A stretch of DNA of 26,446 bases. It comes from Bacillota bacterium (GTDB taxonomy: Bacteria > Bacillota > Bacilli > Paenibacillales > Paenibacillaceae). Position numbers and translations under genes: made by a program. Positions 1-7,382 of the stretch are shown one piece after another. The notes below the pieces were generated by a model. That model saw only the letters and a program-made list of their open reading frames with translations, searched no databases and was not told the DNA's origin. Numbering within the stretch: the first letter of the stretch is position 1; the number at the start of each line of letters is the position of its first letter. Where the stretch lies: assembly GCA_023386495.1 (NCBI GenBank), contig JAEWJS010000015.1, forward strand, positions 1 through 26,446. The letters run 5' to 3'.

Positions 1-736
1 GCATGGCGGCCTCGCGGGCAGCGCGCAGCTCGCCCTCCCACGCGGCGACGACGTCCGCGTAATCGAGCAGCGCCTGCTCGCCGGCCGGGCGCAGCCGGTA
101 GACGCCGCGGTCGACCCGCTCGAACCAGCGGTACACGTCGCTGCGCAGCATGGACGCCGCTTGGCGGCTGCCCGTCAGCGCAGCCACGTGCCGAGGGGCG
201 GCCTGCCCCTCTTGCCGCAGCACCCACGCGCAGCGCAGCGCTTTCTCGCGATACGACGTCACGAGCTTCCGCTTCGTGCTGCCGCCGACGTTGTAATCGC
301 CGCTGCGCTCCTTGAACTCGTAGAGCAGCTTCGACTGCCGGGAGCGGCGCATGCCGCGTGCCGGCGGGTCGCCCGGCTCGCAGAGCACGTCGACGACGGG
401 CGCCTTGGTCTTGTAGAAGGTGACCGTCAGCAGTCCGAGCCCGAGCAGCCGGCAGAGCTCCGCCAGATCGCCGAATCGCTGGTTGACAGCGCCGGACTTC
501 TTGCGGTTGCGTTCGACCGCCAGAATGACCGTGTCGGTCAGGCGCTGCCGTTCGACGCCCTGCAGCAGCAGCTCAAGGTTGAACGTCTTCTTCATCTCGA
601 CGATGATCGTCTTCGCTTCCTCCGGCTTCATCGCGACCAGGTCGCAATGCAGCACCTCGCTTTTCACCTCGTAGCCGCGGGCCTCGAAGAATGCTTTTAT
701 CGGCACGTACAGCTCCGTCTCATGTTTAACCGCCAC
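1..736 (-). CDS. DUF2161-type putative PD-(D/E)XK phosphodiesterase, 3' end cut by window edge
   Basis: The frame is open from a GTG at 734-736 to the left edge, giving 245 codons without a stop. The GTG has an AGAGGGG ribosome binding site about 9 bases upstream and lies about 28 bases below a predicted transcription start. The N-terminal part reads like a PD-(D/E)XK nuclease fold: Glu7 and Glu24/Glu27, then Asp32 in HCDLVA, then Glu47-Met-Lys49 in IIVEMKK. A hydrophobic strand-helix region follows to about residue 110. The basic C-terminal part (about 125-245) resembles a winged-helix segment, with SYREKALRCAWVL and DVYRWFERVDRGVYRL. I recognise this as the DUF2161 family common in Bacillus and Paenibacillus. 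Its substrate is unknown to me. It is divergent from prkA and nothing links the two functionally. Confidence 0.8.
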   Translation of the reverse strand, partial: MAVKHETELYVPIKAFFEARGYEVKSEVLHCDLVAMKPEEAKTIIVEMKKTFNLELLLQGVERQRLTDTVILAVERNRKKSGAVNQRFGDLAELCRLLGLGLLTVTFYKTKAPVVDVLCEPGDPPARGMRRSRQSKLLYEFKERSGDYNVGGSTKRKLVTSYREKALRCAWVLRQEGQAAPRHVAALTGSRQAASMLRSDVYRWFERVDRGVYRLRPAGEQALLDYADVVAAWEGELRAAREAAM

Positions 737-770
737 GATCGAATCCCCTCTTGGCCAACAAATTGCTCCC

Positions 771-779
771 ATTATAGCA
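771..779 (-). promoter_or_regulatory. Extended -10 promoter for the DUF2161 gene
   Basis: On the minus strand the sequence is TGCTATAAT, a perfect TG-N extended -10 with consensus TATAAT at 771-776. I see no good -35, which an extended -10 can do without. The predicted start near 764 leaves a leader of about 28 bases before the GTG start. Confidence 0.65.
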
Positions 780-841
780 TAAATGCCCGAACCTGCGTTC
801 CCGCGCGTCGGAATATGTAGGATCAACGAATAAAATATGGG

Positions 842-870
842 GCAATTTCGCGCTTGAACACGCATAGGAT
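842..870 (+). promoter_or_regulatory. Weak candidate sigma-E-like promoter for prkA
   Basis: CATAGGAT at 863-870 fits the CATANNNT form of sporulation sigma-E -10 boxes. The -35 candidate GCAATTT at 842-848, 14 bases upstream, fits poorly. It is listed because prkA is under sigma-E control in Bacillus subtilis. No convincing sigma-A promoter is visible between 780 and 950. Confidence 0.2.
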
Positions 871-950
871 TAAATACTTCATCATGCGGCAATTGAGGAT
901 GGAAGCGAGCGATAAGGACAGCACGGAAGACGAGGGAGGAGGCATGGCAC

Positions 951-2846
951 ATGGATATATTCAAGCGAATATCGGAGTACAATGCCGAGAGTGAAAAGCT
1001 GGCGTGGACGGGGACGTTCAAGGATTACGTAGGACTGCTCAAGAAGGATCCGACGCCGGCCATGACGGCCCATGCGCGAGTCTACGAGATGATCCAATCA
1101 TTCGGTGTCGAGGAAACACAAGGTCATAAACGATATAAGTTTTTTGAGCGGGAGATCTTCGGGCTGGATCGTGCCGTCGAGAAGCTGGTGGAGGAGTACT
1201 TCCATTCGGCTGCGCGCCGTCTCGATGTCCGCAAGCGGATTCTGCTGTTAATGGGACCGGTCAGCGGAGGCAAGTCCACGATCGTCACGCTGCTGAAGAA
1301 GGGCTTGGAGCAATTCTCGCGCACGGAAAAAGGGGCCGTGTATGCCATCAAGGGCTGCCCGATGCACGAGGAACCGCTGCACCTGATCCCGCACGAGCTC
1401 AGGCCGGATGTCGAGAAATCGCTGAATGTCCGAATCGAAGGCAATCTGTGCCCGTCCTGCCAGATGCGGCTGCGAACCGAGTATGACGGCAAAATCGAGG
1501 ATGTCATGGTCGAGCGGGTGCTGATCTCGGAGGACAATCGCGTGGGGATCGGAACGTTCAGTCCTTCGGATCCGAAGTCGCAGGATATCGCGGACTTGAC
1601 GGGAAGCATCGACTTCTCGACGATTACCGAATACGGCTCCGAGTCCGATCCGCGTGCGTACCGATTCGACGGCGAACTGAACAAAGCGAACCGAGGGCTG
1701 ATGGAATTCCAAGAGATGCTGAAGTGCGACGAGAAATTCCTCTGGAACCTGCTCTCGCTGACGCAGGAGGGCAACTTCAAGGCCGGCCGGTTCGCGCTCA
1801 TCAGCGCGGACGAATTGATCGTCGCGCATACGAACGAGACGGAGTATAAGTCGTTCATCAGCAACAAGAAGAACGAAGCGCTCCAGTCGCGGATGATCGT
1901 CATGCCGATCCCGTACAATCTGCGCGTATCCGACGAGGAGAAAATCTACACGAAGCTGATCGGGCAGAGCGACATGAAGCATATCCATATCGCGCCGCAT
2001 TCGCTGCGCGCCGCCGCAATTTTCTCGATTCTGACGCGGCTTAAGGAATCCAAGAAGCAGGGCATGGATCTGGTGAAAAAGATGCGGATGTACGACGGGG
2101 AAGAGGTCGAAGGCTACAAGGAGAACGATCTGAAGGAGATGCAGAGCGAGTACCTGGAGGAAGGCATGTCAGGCATCGATCCGCGTCATGTCATCAACCG
2201 CATTTCCAGCGCGCTGATCAAGCAGGATCTCTCCTGCATCAATGCGCTCGACGTCCTGCGCGCCCTGAAGGACGGATTGGAGCAGCATCCGTCGATCACG
2301 AAGGAGGAGCGCGAGAAATATCTGAATTTTATATCAATTGCGCGCAAGGAGTACGACAGCCTGGCCAAGAAAGAAGTGCAGAAGGCGTTCGTCTATTCCT
2401 TCGAGGAATCGGCCCGCACGCTATTCGAGAATTACCTCGACAACATCGAAGCCTACTGCAATTGGAACAAGATCAAAGACCCGCTAACCGGCGAAGAGCT
2501 CGACCCGGACGAGAGGCTGATGCGTTCCATCGAGGAGCAGATCGGCATCTCGGAGAATGCGAAGAAAGCATTCCGCGAGGAAATTCTGATCCGCATCTCT
2601 TCCTACTCGCGTAAGGGCAAGAAGTTCGATTATTCGAGCCATGAGCGGCTGCGGGAGGCTGTCGAGAAGAAGCTGTTCACCGACCTGAAGGATATCGTGA
2701 AGATTACGACGTCGACGAAGACGCCGGACGAGTCGCAGCTCAAGCGTATCAATGAAGTGACGAAGCGGTTGATCGACGAGCACGGCTATTGCCCGGTCTG
2801 CGCGAACGAGCTGCTGCGGTATGTGGGAAGTCTGCTGAATCGCTAA
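951..2846 (+). CDS. prkA: PrkA family AAA+ protein (serine protein kinase / sporulation ATPase)
   Basis: The 631-residue product has the usual length of Bacillus PrkA. It starts MDIFKRISEYN and carries a Walker A motif GPVSGGKST at about 102-110. The PrkA AAA domain follows, and the C-terminal PrkA domain ends with a CPVCANELL segment. A second CPSC pair lies near residue 170. The ATG at 951 has a GGGAGGAGG ribosome binding site 8 bases upstream. The out-of-frame ATG at 943 is rejected. PrkA was described as a serine kinase and later as an ATP-dependent protease-like AAA+ protein needed for normal sporulation; the sequence does not decide between these. The gene stands alone, with its own terminator and no yhbH or spoVR neighbour in view. 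Confidence 0.95.
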   Translation: MDIFKRISEYNAESEKLAWTGTFKDYVGLLKKDPTPAMTAHARVYEMIQSFGVEETQGHKRYKFFEREIFGLDRAVEKLVEEYFHSAARRLDVRKRILLLMGPVSGGKSTIVTLLKKGLEQFSRTEKGAVYAIKGCPMHEEPLHLIPHELRPDVEKSLNVRIEGNLCPSCQMRLRTEYDGKIEDVMVERVLISEDNRVGIGTFSPSDPKSQDIADLTGSIDFSTITEYGSESDPRAYRFDGELNKANRGLMEFQEMLKCDEKFLWNLLSLTQEGNFKAGRFALISADELIVAHTNETEYKSFISNKKNEALQSRMIVMPIPYNLRVSDEEKIYTKLIGQSDMKHIHIAPHSLRAAAIFSILTRLKESKKQGMDLVKKMRMYDGEEVEGYKENDLKEMQSEYLEEGMSGIDPRHVINRISSALIKQDLSCINALDVLRALKDGLEQHPSITKEEREKYLNFISIARKEYDSLAKKEVQKAFVYSFEESARTLFENYLDNIEAYCNWNKIKDPLTGEELDPDERLMRSIEEQIGISENAKKAFREEILIRISSYSRKGKKFDYSSHERLREAVEKKLFTDLKDIVKITTSTKTPDESQLKRINEVTKRLIDEHGYCPVCANELLRYVGSLLNR

Positions 2847-2856
2847 CTGTATGATG

Positions 2857-2909
2857 AAGGTTATCCGTCTTGGCCGCGAGGCTGCAGGTCACAGGCGGAT
2901 AACCTTTTT
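2857..2909 (+). terminator. Rho-independent terminator after prkA
   Basis: AAGGTTATCCG (2857-2867) pairs perfectly with CGGATAACCTT (2896-2906), followed by more T residues to 2909. The long loop can add TGGCC/GGTCA pairing. It lies 10 bases after the prkA stop. Confidence 0.85.
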
Positions 2910-2945
2910 GTGCTGTGCACGGAAAATATTACCTATAGATCTCGA

Positions 2946-2997
2946 AGTAGGATCTTTAGTTTCGACGGTAGGCGGGAATCGAGAATGCGCTTACAAT
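2946..2997 (+). promoter_or_regulatory. Promoter of first sensor kinase with shared activator-site candidate
   Basis: AGTAGGATCTTTAG at 2946-2959 is followed by GGTA at 2967-2970 and a -10 box TACAAT at 2992-2997. The -35 position (2969-2974, TAGGCG) is poor, as expected for an activated promoter. The same 14-mer with one change, the same GGTA offset and the same 32-base gap to the -10 box occur at 13590-13641. The predicted start near 3004 gives a leader of about 30 bases. Confidence 0.6.
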
Positions 2998-3033
2998 ACT
3001 ATGTACTGAAGTCATGGGAAAGGCTGGGACGGA

Positions 3034-4797
3034 ATGCGGCAGAAATGGACGACCTACAATACGCTGCGCAACCAGATGCTGATCGGCTTCCTTGGCGCGA
3101 TGCTATTGATTTTATCCTTCGTAGGCGTGATGACGTACCAATCGGTATCGGACTTGCTGCGCAACAACGCCGAGCGGCATATCCAGCAGACAGCTGTTCA
3201 AGCGAACGGCAATTTAGAGGCGAGGCTGAATCAGATCGACATGCTGACCACGCAAGTGGCAACCGACAAAGATGTGCAGCGTCTCTTGCAGAATGAATGG
3301 AACGGCCAGGACTCCTCGTTCACCGAGAAGCAGAACGTGGGGCGGAGCGTGGATATCATTCGAACCTATACGGACGGCGTGCTGGCCGTCGAGCTATACA
3401 CGATTGGAGGCAAGCGCATGTTCCCGCTGGACGGGGACAAGCTGGAGAGCAAAGTGAATGGGGCGTGGATCGCTGAAGCACAGGCGAACAAGGGAAGCAT
3501 CGTCTGGTTCGGGCTCGATCCGGTGCATGAAGATTCCGTCTTGGCGATCCGCCGGATTAACTTGATCGATGAATTTTTTGCGCCGGGCGGCTATCTCTTG
3601 ATTCGGATTGACCGGCAAGTCTTCCGGCTGGAAGATACGGCATCGGGCGGCAAGGATCGCGAGACTACCTTGCTCGTGGACCGTGACCTCAGCCGGATCG
3701 CCGGCAGCGGACAGCGCATACCGGATGATACGCTGCCTGCCTTGGCCGCATCGAGCGAGCAGGTTGTGAAGCTAGGGGATCAGGACTATGTGATGGTCAA
3801 GGAGCAATCTGCCGTAACCGGCTGGACGCTGATCATCTTAACGCCTGTTAGCGCGATAACGGGCGGCATAACGGTGCTGCGAACCGCCATTATCGTCTCG
3901 GCCGCGATCGGGACATTGATTTTCTTCATCTTGTCCTGGATTCTATCGACCATGATCACAAGACCGGTATTCCGCTTGATCAAAGCGATGCGCGGCGCTC
4001 GCTTCGGTGCGTTAAGGCCGAATCCGCAGGCATCCTCCACGATCGAGATCAATGAATTGAACCACACCTATAACCAGATGGTGAATAACATGAACGAGCT
4101 CATCGAGCTGGTGTACGAGAAGGAGCTTCTGCAGAGCCGGACCGAACTGAAGGCGCTTCAAGCCCAGATCAATCCGCACTTTCTGTTCAACACGCTGGAA
4201 GCCCTTTATTGGTCCTTGCAGGAAAAGGACGAGAACGAACTGGCGGATTTCGTGGTTGCGATGTCGGATCTGTTCCGATACACCATCACGGGGATGAACA
4301 AGGATGGATGGGTGACGCTCGGCGACGAGCTGGAGCATGTCGAGCGTTACTTGACGATCATGAAGGTGCGGTTCGGTGACCGTCTGACCTGGCGGATCGA
4401 TGCTCCGCAAGAGCTGTTAGAGGTGAAGGTGCCCAAGCTGATCATACAGCCTTTCGTTGAGAATGCGATTCTGCACGGTCTGGAGGGGCGGATCGACAAC
4501 TGCTCGGTTACGGTGTCCGTCCTGCCGTCTGATCAGGAGGATCGGCTCGTCATCGCCATCGAGGATGACGGAGGCGGCATGGCGCCGGATCAGCTGCAAG
4601 CGGTCAAGCTTGCGCTGCAAGAGGGTAAGGAGATTGCCTCATCCGGCACCGGCATGGGCATCGCGAACGTGAACAAGCGCATCGGACTGTACTACGGCAT
4701 GAATGAAGATCCCGGTCAGCTCGTGACGATCGAGAGCGAGATGGGGCAGGGGACGAAGGTAACGTTCCCGATCCCGCTAGAGAGGAGCAAGCCATGA
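3034..4797 (+). CDS. YesM/LytS-type sensor histidine kinase (XynD-like)
   Basis: The 587-residue membrane sensor has a first membrane helix at about 14-36 and an extracytoplasmic region at about 37-280 of Cache type. A second helix follows at about 283-306, then a HAMP-like linker at about 307-360. The His_kinase box ALQAQINPHFLFN holds His382. The ATPase domain has its N box at FVENAILHG (Asn477), DDGGGM near 511-516 and GTGMGIANVNKRI near 542. It should autophosphorylate and pass phosphate to the regulator that overlaps its end by 4 bases (ATGA). Its place ahead of a binding protein and two permeases matches xynD, so the ligand may be a xylo-oligosaccharide; this is inference. No ATG with a better ribosome site is in frame upstream. 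Confidence 0.9.
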   Translation: MRQKWTTYNTLRNQMLIGFLGAMLLILSFVGVMTYQSVSDLLRNNAERHIQQTAVQANGNLEARLNQIDMLTTQVATDKDVQRLLQNEWNGQDSSFTEKQNVGRSVDIIRTYTDGVLAVELYTIGGKRMFPLDGDKLESKVNGAWIAEAQANKGSIVWFGLDPVHEDSVLAIRRINLIDEFFAPGGYLLIRIDRQVFRLEDTASGGKDRETTLLVDRDLSRIAGSGQRIPDDTLPALAASSEQVVKLGDQDYVMVKEQSAVTGWTLIILTPVSAITGGITVLRTAIIVSAAIGTLIFFILSWILSTMITRPVFRLIKAMRGARFGALRPNPQASSTIEINELNHTYNQMVNNMNELIELVYEKELLQSRTELKALQAQINPHFLFNTLEALYWSLQEKDENELADFVVAMSDLFRYTITGMNKDGWVTLGDELEHVERYLTIMKVRFGDRLTWRIDAPQELLEVKVPKLIIQPFVENAILHGLEGRIDNCSVTVSVLPSDQEDRLVIAIEDDGGGMAPDQLQAVKLALQEGKEIASSGTGMGIANVNKRIGLYYGMNEDPGQLVTIESEMGQGTKVTFPIPLERSKP

Positions 4798-5591
4798 ATG
4801 CCAATCGAACCGTGTTGGTTGTCGACGATGAACCCAGAACCCGGAACGGGCTGGAGAGAATGCTGGAGTCATGGGGCTCCGGCAGTGTACGCATCTTGAA
4901 GGCAAGCGACGGCGAGGAAGCATGCCGCATCATCGAAGAGACGCCGATCGACCTGCTCATTACGGATATTCGGATGCCCATGGTCAGCGGCCTTCATCTG
5001 GTCGATCGGATACGCGAAGCTTCGAATCGACCGCAGCCGACGGTCATTCTCATATCGGGTTATGCCGAATTCGATTACGCGCATAAGGCGATCGAGCTCG
5101 AGGTAGCCAACTACCTGCTTAAGCCGATCGGCAAAGAGAAGTTGATCGCCGCCGTGGAGGAGGCATTTGCGCGCCATGAACGTAAGAACCGGATCGGCAA
5201 GCTTCAGCGAATCGCGGATCCCAAGCTGCTCGAAGCGGAGGAGCATCCCGCCCCGCTTAGCGAGCCGGTACAGAAGGCGGTTCGATTCATCGACGAGAAT
5301 CTCCATCAGCCTTTTGGCCTGAAGCAGGTCGCGGACACGATCCATCTCAATCCCAGCTACCTGAGCGTGCTGTTCAAGGATCAGCTCGCCATGACCTTCA
5401 GCGAATACGTCACTAGGCGCAGGCTGCAGCGGGCGAAGGAACTGCTGCTGCATACGCGTCTGCCGGTAGCCGAAATCGCGGAACGCGTCGGATATCAGAC
5501 CGCCAAATACTTCAATCGCATGTTCAAAGAATACGAAGGCCACAGCCCAGGCCAATACCGCTCCGCCATGCTGAAAGAGGACGAGGAATAG
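4794..5591 (+). CDS. AraC-type response regulator (YesN/XynC-like)
   Basis: The 265-residue protein has an N-terminal receiver domain (about 5-125) with acidic pair Asp11-Asp12, phosphoacceptor Asp58 in LLITDIRMP, and Lys110 in LLKPIG. A short linker leads to two AraC-type helix-turn-helix motifs (about 165-260), the second around VAEIAERVGYQTAKYFNRMF. The start overlaps the kinase stop by 4 bases, so the two are translationally coupled. It is shorter than the second regulator at 10174 because it lacks the long middle region. It probably activates the transporter genes that follow. A direct site upstream of 5891 is not certain. Confidence 0.9.
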   Translation: MNANRTVLVVDDEPRTRNGLERMLESWGSGSVRILKASDGEEACRIIEETPIDLLITDIRMPMVSGLHLVDRIREASNRPQPTVILISGYAEFDYAHKAIELEVANYLLKPIGKEKLIAAVEEAFARHERKNRIGKLQRIADPKLLEAEEHPAPLSEPVQKAVRFIDENLHQPFGLKQVADTIHLNPSYLSVLFKDQLAMTFSEYVTRRRLQRAKELLLHTRLPVAEIAERVGYQTAKYFNRMFKEYEGHSPGQYRSAMLKEDEE

Positions 5592-5615
5592 GATACGGCC
5601 GATCCTTTTCCAAAA

Positions 5616-5764
5616 GATCGATCGTCAGGGCCGAGAAGGTTGGTGATGGTAGCAATTGAGGAGCGGAGCGTAGGCAGACCTACGTGAGCACCGGAAATTG
5701 CGCCAGCGTTCAAGATTCGACGTCGAATACGCTTCGAAGCATAGCCTCGTCATCACGATCGATC
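5616..5764. repeat. Possible intergenic repeat element with terminal inverted repeats
   Basis: Exact 10-base inverted repeats bound a 149-base stretch full of internal palindromes. This would fit a MITE-like or REP-like element, or an operator array. Only one copy is present here, so its repeat nature is unproven. Confidence 0.3.
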
Positions 5765-5800
5765 CTAAATATTGTGGAAGTTTTGCCAATGGGAGTAGCC

Positions 5801-5829
5801 TTAGCAGCCTCCAATGCCAGTGCTACACT
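5801..5829 (+). promoter_or_regulatory. Sigma-A-like promoter of the first lipoprotein gene
   Basis: TTAGCA (5801-5806), a 17-base spacer and TACACT (5824-5829) match four and four of six consensus positions. The predicted start near 5836 leaves about 55 bases before the ATG at 5891. Confidence 0.45.
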
Positions 5830-5838
5830 ACATAGAGA

Positions 5839-5852
5839 AGGAAGCGCTGTCA
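5839..5852 (+). promoter_or_regulatory. Candidate CcpA binding site (cre)
   Basis: AGGAAGCGCTGTCA matches 12 of 14 positions of the cre consensus TGWAANCGNTNWCA, with the AGCGCT core intact. It begins about 3 bases after the predicted start, where CcpA blocks initiation or elongation. Carbon catabolite repression of this transporter is inferred from the match. Confidence 0.6.
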
Positions 5853-5890
5853 ACCTTCGGATACTTACCTATGGGGGGAAAACGATAACG

Positions 5891-7285
5891 ATGAAGAGAA
5901 AATCTTATGCAACCGTTCTCATCACCTTGATGCTTGCTCTGGTGGTCGCTGCATGCGGCGGGGGCAATGGCAACAACAAAAACAATGCTGAAAACACCGG
6001 AAGCAACGGCGCGAGCACCAATGCAGCTGCTAACGTGAACACGAGCAATGAGGAGGAAACGAACGACAAGGCTGAGGCGCCGGCCGAGAAGGTCACGATC
6101 AAGATGATGCATCTGTGGCCGGAAGGCAGCAGCAAACAGCAGAATGCCGTCGTTAAGCGCATCATTGACGAATACCAGCAAGCGAATCCTCATGTTACCG
6201 TCGAGACGGAAATTCTCGAGAATGAGCAGTATAAAAATAAGCTGAAGGTTCTGTCGGCATCGAATGACCTGCCGGACATCGGGTTCTCGTGGGCAGCCGG
6301 ATTCCTCGAGCCTTATGTGAAAGGCAACATGTTCGCGCCGCTGGACGATCTGCTCGAAGGCGATCTGAACGGACAATTCGTTGCAGGCACAACGGAAGCA
6401 TACGCAGTCGACGGGAAGACATACGCACTGCCTGTCGAGTTGAACATCGTGCCGGTCTACTACAACAAGGCGCTGTTCGAAGAGAACGGCTTAACGCCGC
6501 CGAACACGCTCGATGACTTGCGGAACATCGTGAACACGCTGAACGGCAAGGGCATCGCGCCGGTAGCGCTCGGCGGCAAGGATGCATGGACGGCATCGTT
6601 CTGGTACATGTACTTAGTCGACCGGGTAGGCGGTGCCGACCTGCTCGACCAATCGATTGCTTCGAACACGTTCTCGGATCCGGGGCTGATCGAAGCCGCT
6701 AAGATCGCGCAAGAGCTAGTCGATCTCAAAACATTCCAAAAGGGCTTCAACGGTCTGTCGAATGACGAAGCGAAGGCTGAATTCCTGAACGGCAAAGCGG
6801 CCATGTACGCGATGGGAACGTGGGAAGTGCCGAACTTCACGACCAATCCGGATATCCCGCAAGAATTCAAGGACAAGGTCGGATTCTTCAAGTTCCCGAC
6901 GATTGACGGCGGCAAGGGCGAAGTTAACAACTGGGTCGGCGGACCGGGCGTAGGCTTGTTCGTGGCCGAGAACTCGAAGGTGAAGGAAGAAGCGAAGAAG
7001 TTCGTCAGCTTCTTCGTGAAGAAGTGGGGCGAAATTTCCGTGACCGATGCCGGCATCATCCCGGCCACGAAGGTCGATACCTCCGCGATCCAATTGCCGC
7101 AGATGTTCATCGACCTGCTGAATGAGCTGAGCACGGCGAACAAGGTAACGCTCTATGCGGACGTTCAATTGAAGCCGGTCGCAGCACAAGAGCATTATAA
7201 TCTGGTGCAGGCTCTGTTAGGCAAGGCGGTTACGCCGGAAGAATTCGCAGCCAAGCAGGAAGAAGCGCTGAAGGCAGGCAAGTAA
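5891..7285 (+). CDS. Family 1 extracellular sugar-binding lipoprotein (XynE-like)
   Basis: The ATG at 5891 gives a 464-residue protein beginning MKRKSYATVLITLMLALVVAAC. It has a lipoprotein signal with lipobox VAAC and lipidated Cys22. An Asn/Ser/Glu-rich linker (about 23-60) tethers the mature domain to the membrane. The rest is an SBP_bac_1 fold: it begins KVTIKMMHLWPEG, has VYYNKALFEENGLTPPNT at about 195-215, and continues with FLNGKAAMYAMGTWEVPN. A longer in-frame start at 5684 is rejected because it would put about 69 residues before the signal peptide. A purine-rich GGGGGGAA run sits 10-12 bases before the ATG. Position and fold fit a xylo-oligosaccharide receptor like XynE, but the exact ligand cannot be read from the sequence. 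Confidence 0.9.
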   Translation: MKRKSYATVLITLMLALVVAACGGGNGNNKNNAENTGSNGASTNAAANVNTSNEEETNDKAEAPAEKVTIKMMHLWPEGSSKQQNAVVKRIIDEYQQANPHVTVETEILENEQYKNKLKVLSASNDLPDIGFSWAAGFLEPYVKGNMFAPLDDLLEGDLNGQFVAGTTEAYAVDGKTYALPVELNIVPVYYNKALFEENGLTPPNTLDDLRNIVNTLNGKGIAPVALGGKDAWTASFWYMYLVDRVGGADLLDQSIASNTFSDPGLIEAAKIAQELVDLKTFQKGFNGLSNDEAKAEFLNGKAAMYAMGTWEVPNFTTNPDIPQEFKDKVGFFKFPTIDGGKGEVNNWVGGPGVGLFVAENSKVKEEAKKFVSFFVKKWGEISVTDAGIIPATKVDTSAIQLPQMFIDLLNELSTANKVTLYADVQLKPVAAQEHYNLVQALLGKAVTPEEFAAKQEEALKAGK

Positions 7286-7316
7286 GCAAGGCGCACCTGA
7301 CTGCATAGGAGTTGGT

Positions 7317-7353
7317 AGAGGAGGACGTTCCGGACCGTTCCGGGAGGTCCTCT
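7317..7353 (+). promoter_or_regulatory. Intercistronic stem-loop between lipoprotein and permease genes
   Basis: AGAGGAGGAC (7317-7326) faces GGTCCTCT (7346-7353), with further TTCCGG/CCGGA pairing in the loop and a pyrimidine tract after it. It may be a leaky terminator or a 3' end protector that keeps binding-protein mRNA above permease mRNA. Confidence 0.45.
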
Positions 7354-7382
7354 CTCTCTGCCATCAGGGGGAGGAGATTGTT

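Larger units (their letters stand above)
5592..5890. other. 299-base non-coding region rich in palindromes
   Basis: This gap between the response regulator and the lipoprotein gene has no credible gene. An open frame from 5684 runs into the lipoprotein, but its extra N-terminus would bury the signal peptide. The gap holds exact 10-base inverted repeats (5616-5625 GATCGATCGT and 5755-5764 ACGATCGATC), a hairpin CGTAGG-caga-CCTACG around 5668-5684, the 14-base palindrome ATTCGACGTCGAAT (5715-5728) and GCTTCGAAGC (5731-5740). The promoter and cre site follow. I see no U-rich terminator. Confidence 0.6.

Noticed and set aside
161..820. 219-codon plus-strand frame over the left edge
   Set aside because: It is the shadow of the DUF2161-type gene. 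It has low-complexity Leu/Arg/Gln content and no ribosome site, and it runs through the minus-strand promoter.
5794..5804. AGTAGCCTTAG as a third copy of the shared AGTAGGAYCTTTAG element
   Set aside because: It is three bases shorter and lies 19 bases from its -10 box instead of 32, so the register is lost.
5684..5890. N-terminal extension of the first receptor lipoprotein
   Set aside because: It would place 69 residues before a complete lipoprotein signal peptide and covers the predicted promoter and cre site.
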